Shown here: positions 43,637 to 52,840 of the stretch, piece after piece
Layout: every line of letters begins with the position of its first letter
Position numbering within the stretch: position 1 is the stretch's first letter
Origin: Chondrus crispus
Lineage: Eukaryota; Rhodophyta; Florideophyceae; Gigartinales; Gigartinaceae
Length of the DNA stretch: 64,000 bases
Direction: 5' to 3'
NCBI RefSeq assembly: GCF_000350225.1
Contig: NW_005179102.1
Span: 103,541 to 167,540 of the forward strand
Notes under the pieces: generated by a model
Database searches by the model: none
What the model was told of the DNA's origin: nothing
Seen by the model: only the letters and a program-made list of their open reading frames with translations
Translations under genes and position numbers: made by a program

Positions 43637-44065
43637 ATCAATGTCCGACAGTGTAATGTTCGGCGATTGCGTCCTAAGGACGCGGAGTTCCGGAGTGGCA
43701 TTGTTCTAGTGATGGTACTGCTCGACATTAACTAAATCAAAGTTAAATATATAGTGTTTATAATATGCATTAATTAATGTCCGACAGTGTAATGTTCCAG
43801 GATGGCGTCCTAAGGACGCGTTGTTTCGGAGTACCATTGTTCTAATGATGGTACTGTGCTGCTCGACATTAATTACATCATAGTTAAATATATAGTGTTT
43901 ATAATATGCATTAATTAATGTCCGACAGTGTAATGTTCCAGGATGGCGTCCTAAGGACGCGTTGTTTCGGAGTACCATTGTTCTAATGATGGTACTGTGC
44001 TGCTCGACATTAATTACATCATAGTTAAATATATAGTGTTTATAATATGCATTAATTAATGTTCG
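43637..44065 (+). repeat. About 141-bp tandem repeat, three copies
   Basis: ATGTCCGACAGTGTAATGTT starts units at 43641, 43777 and 43918, and a fourth partial start is at 44059. Each unit holds one GCGTCCTAAGGACGC hairpin and one ACCATTGTTCTAATGATGGT hairpin. This is a local amplification of a module that occurs singly in the rest of the array. Confidence 0.9.
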
Positions 44066-44440
44066 ACAGTGTAACGTGTTATAGATTGCGTTTTGATCAC
44101 CACGTGTCATACAAAGCATTTCTGTTCGCACGTGTAATACATTGCGTTAGGGTGATTTTTGGTAATGTTTTGGGGGGTGATTTGGGTGTGATTCTAGTGC
44201 GGTTGTCGCGCGACAAGATTTCGTTTTGCTGTATGGGTGGCCAGCCATACTACAACTTTATTAAAATTTGATAACTTTTCGGAGGGCAATTCTAGTATGG
44301 GTGGCCACCCATACTAACATTTCCTGTATGGGTAATATAGTGCTGACCTGTGTCTGTGGGACGAAAACGGCTCTATATCGAACCTGGCAGTATAAGAAAA
44401 TTGAAATTTCGACTTTCTAAAGCCACTTTTCTTGCATCAC

Positions 44441-45225
44441 TGCTTTCAAGGAACTCACGCAGGGCGCTATCACTCATACTGCACATCTGCACTAAAGATT
44501 CAAGTCTTACAAAAGCCAAAACGCTTTATGCTGGGACCACAGACGCAGTGACGGACCTGGATTACTGGGATGGTCTGTTGCTGCGTTGTTTTTTGTGTCT
44601 ATCCCTATCCCCCTGCCTCTGCCGTCCTCTTGCTCTGCCCTCGTCCTTGTGCCGCCGCCGCCCCCGCCGCTGGCACCGCCGCTGCCGCCATTTGGCATTA
44701 GTCCCCTAAATCCCCTAATCGGATTGGTCTACTTCTTTTCTCGATCTGTTTATCGAAGATTGTGCTCTCACTGCCGTCCAAATCCGTAAGTACCAAAAGT
44801 AAGGCGAGCCAGTCAACGGGGGCTGCTTCATTCTTGCTTGAAATCGCAGCAAATGATACGGCATCGCTTCGGAATGTTGTATCCTTACTCGGGGACGTCG
44901 AGAGGAACACACCCACCGTTAAGTTATTTTTTGCTGGCTTCAGAAGTTGAAAGCAAAGAAATTAACACGCCAAAAAAAACAGCAAACACTCTAACTAAAG
45001 AAATAGAAACGATCGCAAAATTCTCGCTGCTTTACCATGTACAAATCTCTGTAACTTGGAGTCACTCGCTTCTTCTGTCAGTGGCACTTGTTTCTCTTTG
45101 CTGATCAATGGAAGTATCCGTACTCTAAAGCGCAATAGATGGCGCTCAGTCACAGGCCTGAAGGAAGTAGGCCGTCTCCGCATCGGCCGTTGAAGAGAAA
45201 CACAGAGAACAGGGCTCTGAGGTGA
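44441..45225 (+). other. Unassigned segment with short coding-like frames
   Basis: Two + strand stretches have natural composition: LTKAKTLYAGTTDAVTDLDY near 44510-44570, and GAASFLLEIAANDTASLRNV with following residues near 44820-44945. A CCGTAAGTACC donor-like site lies at about 44785. They could be exons or remnants of one host gene; I recognise no family. A C/T-rich stretch (44600-44700) lies between them. Confidence 0.25.
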
Positions 45226-45569
45226 TTAAATTGTACTGGGGTAAAGCATGACGCGAACGCCCTTTCCGATGGAATTTGGTGGCAACTGATTGCGAAATTT
45301 CGCGCGTACGTGACCGTTGTTTCCGTGCAGGGCAATAATGCGGCCCCACATAACGCGATACTTTCTCGAGGCGCCGCTCGGAGTCTTCTTCTCGACTAGA
45401 CCCTTGTAGACGTAAGCTACTCGCTTACACATGTAGAACTGGGCATCCTTGCGATCCGATCCTTGATGCCGTCGATTAGAAGGCGTGACTGGCCACACTG
45501 CTGGTTACGTAGATTACGCTTGTAACCAAGATGTATTCCCTTGGAATGTAACCTTACGGTGTTCGTCAT
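45226..45569 (-). pseudogene. RPL35A: Ribosomal protein eL33 (RPL35A), intronless, with 5-bp frame-breaking duplication
   Basis: From the ATG at 45567-45569 the frame gives the eL33 N-terminus (GIHLGYKRNLRNQQ, LLIDGIKDR). The frame then shifts and resumes as RKDAQFYMCKRVAYVYKG, KYRVMWGRI, HGNNGHVRAKFRNQLPP and VRVMLYPSTI with a stop at 45226, matching the family end to end at about 113 residues. The break coincides with a tandem GATCCGATCC at about 45452-45461; one copy fewer would restore a single frame. eL33 is a core protein of the large ribosomal subunit. There is no intron, poly-A tail or other retrocopy sign. It is either a functional gene with a sequence error or a freshly broken copy. 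Confidence 0.85.
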
Positions 45570-46446
45570 TGTGATAGTTGAGATGGGCGAAATGAAGCAC
45601 CGACGGTTTCAAGTGTGAGTGCAGGAAAGCGATAAGCACTATGCCGGTACGACACAGGAGGCAGAGATATTTTCATGCTTTAATCGCACGCGTCTTCCTT
45701 CATGAAATCATGAAGGTAGAGAACACGCCCCCAAAGCCTCCTTCTCTTCTTCCTCCTGCCATTCACTATCGGGATACCCTATTGATCAGTGCACCGAAGC
45801 CTTTTCTGTTTCCCAGAGTTCATGGACAGGTTCACGATGAGCCTGAAGACCCCTGCCATTTACCAAGAAAAAGCATTTGTGATTGCGCGGGAAGAAGTCG
45901 AGCCACGACTGACCAACGTCATAAATACGTCACTTTTGGCACACGGGAGTGATACGGGTAGCAACTTAAACTAGCAGTCTAAGCTTCTCTTTGCAGTTTC
46001 GCCCTAGGCTCCTTCCTACCTAATGTACACTGACGCTTTGTTTGATAATCCAGATCAAAAATGATGAACTATTGCAGTTGTCCTATCCCTCCAACCGATT
46101 AGTCACTTATTCTAAATTTCACAAGCATCACTACAGTCCATGGGCAACTTCACCAGAACCAATCTGGAATGACTTGCACTTCCGCTCTGCAATAAACTTC
46201 ATATTCAAATTACAAGAGAAAGAAACATGCCCATTTTCCACAAGCATTATCAGCCTTGTAATGTCATCTGCATAAATGCAAATAGACTCATGGTGCTTCT
46301 ACTCTAGTGCTGGCGCGAAGTGTAGGGAGTGCCTCGTGCGTATTTGATGGTAGATGGAGAGGGGCTACGCATGAGCATAGAAGGATGTGCAGTGCTGCAA
46401 CATCATCACCCAAACACGTGCCAATGCCTGTGACAACCGAGCAAGG
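45570..46446 (+). other. Intergenic with short unassigned ORFs
   Basis: A + strand frame from 45641 and another from 45789 (MDRFTMSLKTPAIYQEKAFV) have ordinary composition and may be parts of a broken gene. I recognise no family and no RNA gene. Confidence 0.25.
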
Positions 46447-47040
46447 TTACCCTACCCCTATACCACGTCTGCCCTCAGTGACATATTGGCTATAATAGCT
46501 CCGTCCCGCACCAGGCTGGGATGAAGCGCCATTGCCTCTCCTTCTCCATGCCCCTGCATTGCGCACTACAACAGCCTCGAAGCTCTCTCTGCATCCATCG
46601 CAAAACCCGTCCCCTCCGTCCCGCAGTAGGAGCGTCATGCCGAGCATAGCATCGTGATCTTGGCGCATCTGGATTGCACACTCGTACAACTCGGCGCCGC
46701 GGCCCGCGTTGGTTCGCACGACCTCCGCACGTCGTATTTGCATGTCGCAAAGCCTCACCATCGCCTCAGCATCTCCGTGCCCTTCCACCCCAAGTTCAAA
46801 CAGCTTCACAGATTTCACCGCACCCAAGGTTGCTCATAGCGTCACCATCATTGCCTTTCTCGACCCGCAATCTTACAACTCCACACTACGATCTATATTT
46901 CTCTCGACTCCCTCGATGCTTCCCTCCATCAGAACACCAAGTGGGACCATCGATTCGATACCATCGTGCTCAATCGCGCTCGGTGCTTCAGTCCCCCAAA
47001 ATTTAATGGCGTTTTTCAAAGTAAAACGTGCGTGATTTCT
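46447..47040 (-). pseudogene. Sel1-like repeat protein remnant
   Basis: Fragments in at least two - strand frames line up as Sel1-like repeats: IESMVPLGVLMEGSIEGVER then NIDRSVEL; KGNDGDAMSNLG; SVKLFELGVEGHGDAEAMV; and GAELYECAIQMRQDHDAMLG. Each has the A-x-x-L-G...G-x-x-G-V...A-x-x-L helix-turn-helix pattern. An in-frame TAA near 46873 and a frame change near 46830 break it. Sel1 repeats are scaffolds for protein contacts, for example in chitin-synthase activators or ER degradation factors. The loss of a single frame across only a few hundred bases points to a pseudogene. Confidence 0.6.
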
Positions 47041-47101
47041 TTGTCCCGCGGGTGGCCCCTGTCTTGTTGGCGAGCTCCGATTGGATGCTTCCTGTCTTGT
47101 T

Positions 47102-47667
47102 GACGAGCTCCGGCCTCCACCTCTGGAAAGAAGGGTCAAAAGAGCAAGAGACAACTTTCCAATGATGAGACCAAGAAACCAACCCGTCAACCTTCTTCAT
47201 TTCGCCACGGCTCCGCCATCTCCTCGAATATTTCAGGAAGTCCTGGTTCACCCCCAGCCGCGGAATGTCTTGAACAGAATGAGGCTGCTGCAAAAGGAGC
47301 GGCAGGCCATCGCGCCAGTCGTGCCAAGGTCATGAAAGAGTGCAAGGCCAGCGCGATGGTGTCGGGGATGAGACCCAAATCGCCAAGCCCTGTTCAGGGC
47401 GACGAATCGAACGAATCATTCAACTCAACTCGTGAAAGGCGGGAGGGCGAAGTCTCTAGAAAAAACAAGGGCGACAGAAGTGCATGGGCAGACTCGGTGA
47501 AGTCCAAAGACTCGCAAAAGCGACAGTCTAAGGTCGGACCCATTGCCCAGAATTCTACTACGAAGAGGAGATCAAGTGGTTCGACTGAGACACAGCCCGC
47601 GAAACGTCCGAAACGTCAGGATCAGTCTGCTGTTTCTGGCAAGCAGAAGACCTCAGAAGGTATGTAG
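47102..47667 (+). CDS. Lys/Ser-rich hypothetical ORF, low confidence
   Basis: The frame is open from about 47102 and has an ATG at 47332 giving 111 codons. The product is hydrophilic and Lys/Arg/Ser-rich (KRQSKVGPIAQNSTTKRRSS, PAKRPKRQDQ), a disordered or nuclear-localisation-like composition. No domain is seen. It may be an exon of a larger gene or chance. In 47668-49140 I see only short ORFs and no supported gene. Confidence 0.3.
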
Positions 47668-47689
47668 GGGATTTGGTAGTGGACCTGGA

Positions 47690-47775
47690 ACAGGGCGTGT
47701 GGCGGAGAAATGGAAAACGTAGAAAGAAGGGGATATGCGCTATAAACGGAGGGATGAATTTGCACGTGTGTATAA
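47690..47775 (+). repeat. Short dispersed repeat, paired with 49290-49400
   Basis: The phrase GCGGAGAAATGGAnAACGTAG, then GGGGnATnnGCTAnAAACGGAGGnATGAAT and CACG is shared with 49325-49390. The two copies are similar by eye at about 80%. It is non-coding. Confidence 0.65.
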
Positions 47776-49149
47776 AGCTGTTGATTTGAGATGGGGGGTC
47801 CGTACCTGGGTCTTCGACGGCCGGCGACTTTGTGAAGTCTCTGCTGAGTGTGAACCATCGGCATCACCGAGGCCATCACTGTTTGTCAGCGTTGTGGGGG
47901 CGTGGCGTACCCCGGTACCGTCACCTACTGGTAGGCCACCACTCCCATCGACTGGGACATTGCTCATGTCATCAAGCGCTGTTGCAGTTGTATTGACCAA
48001 CACCCCAACGCCCCTGTCATCTGTGAACGAATTCTCGGCGAAACGGACGCCTGCGCCCTCATCAAGTTTGGATGAAGTTCCACCGATCGGGACACCAACA
48101 CCATAGGGTACGGTGTTCGTGAATGTAGTTACTGTTGTAAAACAAATGGAGTACTTCTATTGGACATGTTGTGTGAGTTTGGCCCTGATGTATCTCCTAT
48201 CACTCCAATTTCTCATAATTATTTACATAGCAGATCGTGTCCAAGAACGCAAATACAGAAAAATCCCACCTACATCGATAGATGTTGACTTGGTCGATTG
48301 GTGTGGACCGGAAAAAAAACGTTGACGGTCGGACACTCTCGTACTGCTAAAAAAAGTCTCATATCGCCGACACAGTAGCTACAGAAGCACGCGACAGAAG
48401 CACACGACAAGGGCTCCAAATAAGACAAGGGCCATGTCATGAAAGAAGGCGATGGAGGGGGGATCCACGAGATTTTGAAAGGGACAAGACCGGTAGGAGA
48501 AGACGACAGCCCAAGCTTGAAAGTGGGCAAACAGTTGATGATTTAGAAAGGGCAACTTCTCCGAAGCTACTGTCCGAGAAGGCCGTCTCAAGGGAGAACC
48601 AACAAACTTAGTAAGCGACGAGGTCATGGACGATCCGCTTTCCGCGTTCCGAAATGGAATTTGTCGCTATCTTTTTCGCACCTGTTTCGCATTCTGTCAT
48701 GCGTGGGTTAGCCTTTCTAGCATTGCTCCGCGCTGACGCTATATATAAAGTATTGCTACAGTGAAATGTTTCAAGTCATGAATGACGGAATCTCATGACC
48801 CATTCAAGTTATTACCAATACTGCAATCGTGAAACTGCGGGATGTCCTAACGCGAATGCTATGCTTCATTCCTGGGGTGTGTCTACACCTGGAGGCGAAT
48901 GTAAAGCGTAGATGTCAGCCTACGCACGCACAGAGGCGTAGGTACGAGCCCTAGTAGAGGTGGGAGTGGGGGCAGTTGCGTGAGAAGCAGCAGCCCGCCA
49001 TCGGGGTCTACAACAAGCCCTTAGAAGCGGAGGGCGTGGTATAGCTAGGAAGTGCAGCAGACGAGGAAAGAGGGGGGTGCAGGTTGAGGAGGGAGAGGAC
49101 TCGAAGTAGCCGTGAAAGGGGGATGTACAGAGGATCTAGGCGATAAAAT

Positions 49150-49790
49150 TCGGAGCAGTTGTTGCGAGACCCAACTTCATAATTTAGAGTTCACGTGTAT
49201 TATGTCTGGCTCCACACTGCAGTCAACTGGCGGAAGAGGAAGTGGGGTACGCGGGAAGGGGACAGTGGCGGACTGCAGAAGATATGGAAGGGGACATGGA
49301 AATGGGGAGTTTGAGCAGCGCGGGTAGCGGAGAAATGGAGAACGTAGAGAGGAGGGGGCATGGGCTACAAAAGGAGGCATGAATGTGCACGAATGTACAC
49401 GAATGCACAGAGGATGTAGGCGGTAATATCTTAAGCAGTTGCTGGGAGACGTTACTTTCTAATTAAAATTGGACGCTACAGATCGCTTTATAAATTGACT
49501 GGTCTCCACTACGTCAGGCTCTACAATGCGGACAACTGGAAGTAGGAAACGTGCAGCAGTTGTTGGGAGACGTTAAATTCAAATAAAAATAGGACGCGAC
49601 AGATCGCTACAGTATGTAAATACTGATGTCCGTTACGTCAGGCGCCGCACTGCGGACAACTGGAAGTAGGAAACATGCAGCAGTTGTTCGAAGACGTTAA
49701 ATTGTAATTAGAATAAGACGTTACAGATCAATTTTTGCGTATGACTGGTGTCTATTACGTCACGCCCTGTACCGCATTCAACTTGAGACA
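49150..49790 (+). repeat. Diverged tandem repeat, about 115-120-bp unit
   Basis: GCAGTTGTTGGGAGACGTTA, AATTnnAATnGGACGnTACAGATCG and TGCGGACAACTGGAAGTAGG recur near 49155, 49433, 49553 and 49678, with an unrelated insert between the first two. The same unit occurs once at 28610-28770. 49800-50700 holds no gene that I can support; it includes CCGTTGCCGCC-type simple repeats at 50575-50660. Confidence 0.8.
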
Positions 49791-50707
49791 TGAATGAGAT
49801 AACATCTTTCTCATAATGCAGCACTTGTCCAGTGACTTTACATTTACACCATAATTTCTTGGCGAAAGACATGCCATAAGTAATTAAAGAATTTTCTTAC
49901 AAATGTAGATACTGATTGGACCCAGTTTTCTGTTCCAATAATAAATACGATCATTCGCGGCAGGCTGAACGTGTGTGTGCTTTAAGAAATGGTCATTGTG
50001 AAAATTCGCGCGTAAAAAAACTCATGCGCAATGTGGGATTAGAATGACTTGTGTAGTGTATACAGATGAGGTATGTCGAAAAGCATCACAAAAACGTTGA
50101 AAGAAAGTAGTGCATCTGAAATATATGATCAGCAGTTGTCGTACATGCAGACCGCCTAGTCGACATCAAATACAAACTCTGTACATCCACCAGAAAACCA
50201 TTCCTCATCGGCATACTGACGCGAACCAAAGTATACTGTGCTGCCTAATGAATTCAATCCATATCGTACGTTTCATCCGTAAAACATACATCCTAGTTAC
50301 AAGCACATAAAAAGTTATTTCAAAACCAGACAAACCGAGCTAAAATGGTTTTGTGGCGTTCCACCATCATGTTATCGAGTAACAGGCTCCGATGGCTATA
50401 TTCCGAAACACCAATCTCATATGTACAGAGCCCTTGTCGTATATAACCAAGTCCGAGGTTGAGTAGAATGATGGTGTGTAAAGCAACCAGCTGAACGCAA
50501 CAAAATAAAGTAAAAAATACACAGTGCATCAAAGTAGCTGTCGGAGGGAGAGTGGTCCAAGGGCAGTGTCGCTTTTGCCGCTGGTGTTGCCGTTGCCGCC
50601 GTAGCCTCCGTTGCCGCCGCTGGTTTTGGTGTTGCCGTCGCTGGGGCCGCTAGGGCCGTTGCGGGGAAGCTTTACTAAAGAAGGCACTATTGAGCGACCT
50701 CCCCCCT

Positions 50708-50743
50708 GTACCAATATTTTGTAGACCAGCAAGGACACCAGCA
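50708..50743 (+). repeat. Direct repeat flanking the right LTR element, left copy
   Basis: GTACCAATATTTTGTAGACC, then AGCAAGGACACCAGCAA, is nearly the same as 60491-60526 (TGTACCAATATTTGTAGACC, AGCAAGGAGTCCAGCAA). It belongs to the pre-insertion sequence, and a third AGACCAGCAAGGG lies at about 60550, so the element landed inside a small tandem repeat. Confidence 0.75.
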
Positions 50744-50774
50744 ATAATGTTTCAGATTTTTCGTAGATAGATCC

Positions 50775-51442
50775 TGTGGGATAAAACCTCTCCGCCCTGG
50801 GTTGGGTGAGAGGCGGAGGCTTGAGCGAGGGAGCACGCGGCGCGGACGCGACGCGCCAATTGAACCGATCGGACGAGCTCGCGAAAAGGGAGTGGCTCAC
50901 TGGCCGGTTACGCGCAGTCGCCCCGTGGTGCGTGAACGGGAGCGACCGGTAACGGGTTAGAAGCCAGCGCGCGCGACAGACAACCGAAAACGGACGTACG
51001 TAGGCGCAAAAGGGACGGGGGCGAGCTTGCCCCAGTTTACTGGTGGGGACGGGTGTCAGGTCTTAACCCCTCAGAGGGACGCCTCGGACACCTGTCCCAG
51101 TGTACAGTACCTGCCGCCTAGTGCGTACCAGGTACTGTACGCCATTAAAAAACTAGCGCCTCAATTCCTAATTACCGCGCGGACGCTGCAGCTACACGTG
51201 TGTACTACTGTACACACGCGCTGCTTACAGACTACCGCACGGATGCCACGTGTGCTAGCGTACACGCGTCATACTGGTAGACTACCGCTTGGCCGACACG
51301 TGCACTACTGTACACGTACGCCAGATTACGACCGCTCGGCACGCGCGCGCTCCCTACACGTGGGCACACCCGCCCACGTGTCCACCGTGCACGGCCGCAC
51401 TGTTAATAATCTCCCCGCGCGCGCGTCCGTCGTTATACTACA
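50775..51442 (-). repeat. 3' LTR of right chromovirus
   Basis: In element orientation it starts TGTAGTATAACGACGG and ends TTTTATCCCACA. It is the same as 59793-60460 except one transition. It is rich in ACACGTG and GTACTGTAC-type short palindromes. Confidence 0.95.
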
Positions 51443-51456
51443 GACCCCCTTCCTTA
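51443..51456 (-). promoter_or_regulatory. Polypurine tract
   Basis: In element orientation AAGGAAGGGGG lies directly before the 3' LTR TGTAG, the normal place for plus-strand priming. Confidence 0.8.
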
Positions 51457-52840
51457 GCTTTCGCTACGTCCTCGTAGCGACCACCCATCCGACCACGGAG
51501 TTCCGTTCCGGTTTGTCTTCTCCCCTGCGCGCGCGAACGACCATGCCTCCTAGCTCTTCTTTAAGTGGGCGCTCTGTAAGCCCGCTGTCTCGTCCGATTC
51601 GGTAAGCGTGTCCTTCACTTCCCTTCAAGCGAAGCCCGCCGAACCCTCAACTCACTCTCCTCACTCTTTTCACTTTCCTGCGCGCGCTGCCTCCTCCTCC
51701 CGCGACGGCATCCCCCTACAGTAGCTCCTGCCGCATCCGAGAACGGTCGACCGCGAGAGTCCTGCTGCAGCGCCTTCGTACAGTGCGCCGTCGAGCCCTG
51801 CGGGGGCTCCGGCGTCGGCGCAAGCGCCTCCCGCGTCCCAACTACGACGTCGCCTCTGCGGAGAGCCGCGATCGGCCCCCGAGTTGGCCGGGCTCGCGCT
51901 CGCGTCGGTCGATTCGTCCGATTCGGTCGAGCGACGGCGGCATGGCGCGCACGCAACGCAGCGCTCGCCGCGGCCCTCTGGAGGGCCGGGCGAGGGTCGA
52001 AGGACGGCTGTGCCCTGCCCCCCCGCACACGGGCGAGACGCGAGCTCCGTGTGGACGGTCGGGGTAATTTCCCTTTGTCAACCACCCTCCCGGAGGGCTG
52101 GCCAATTTGTAAAGAATCTGCGTTCATTTGCCATCCCAAGAGCGGCGCGAGCGGCGCACCCGCCGTACTACGGCACCACACGGTAGTTTCACGCGTCTCC
52201 CTTGCGGTAGCGGCCTCTATTGCGCCAACACCGATCCAAAAACCGTACGGAGCGCCCTCTTTCCACCAGCCCGAATTAGAAACTGAAAGAAACGATAAGA
52301 AACGGTAAGAAACCGGAAGAAACCGATTTGGTTTCCAAATATGTCCGAATGCGGTTTTCCCGAGGCGACACTACCGGACGCGGAATGCTCCCAGGAGTAC
52401 GATGCCGTTGTCAGAAATGGGCTACGATTTTTTCCCGCAGCGTGGGAGGGAAAAACGTAGCCCAAATCGCGACTAAATTAAAAAGCCGGCGAACGCGATA
52501 CATCTCAATACAAAGTACCGGTTCCCGGTACGGTTCTCCCTTTCCATAGGCGTGTGCGAGCGCGATCATCCGAACGGTGCGACCAGGCGTGGCTGATAGC
52601 TATCCGCGTGGACGCTTGGGAGAACTTCGGATTGTGGACCACCCTCCCGGAGGGCTGGCCAATTTTGGAAGCATCTGCATCCATTTGCGCGGGATCCACC
52701 GGGTACGAGCTGCGTCGCGGTGCGCAGTCACACGCAGCTGGCTGCCGGGGCTGCATAGCACGTGCGCGGCTTGTTTTCCCCAGGGGCTTTTGCGCGAGCG
52801 AGCGTCCGAGCGGTGCGACCGAGGGCGGCCGAAACTTGCG
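51457..52840 (-). other. 3' internal region of right chromovirus, non-coding
   Basis: I see no convincing gene; a 188-codon sense frame (51615-52181) is low-complexity Arg/Ala-rich. A phrase of about 50 bases recurs at 52081-52130 and 52638-52687 (ACCACCCTCCCGGAGGGCTG, then GCCAATTT), and CCCTCCCGGAGGG can form a hairpin. It lacks the long opposite-strand ORF found in the left element. Confidence 0.6.

Larger units (their letters stand above)
37620..44440 (+). repeat. AT-rich tandem array, unit about 2591 bp, two full and one partial copy
   Basis: Landmarks recur at a fixed offset of 2591 bases: 38023/40614, 38693/41284 and 40029/42620. A third, shortened copy begins near 42890 and stops near 44440. 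Copies one and two look nearly identical by eye over most of their length, although copy one holds about 70 extra bases near 37840-37910. The array is far richer in A/T than its flanks. ORFs inside it (up to 103 codons) are short, overlap on both strands and span hairpins, so I treat the array as non-coding. Each unit contains long inverted repeats, GATCAGTG palindromes and several GCGTCC hairpin modules. 37210-37620 shows no gene. Confidence 0.9.

Noticed and set aside
51615-52181. 188-codon sense ORF as an envelope-like gene after pol
   Set aside because: Arg/Ala-rich low complexity, no signal peptide or membrane segment, and no Kozak or splice evidence.
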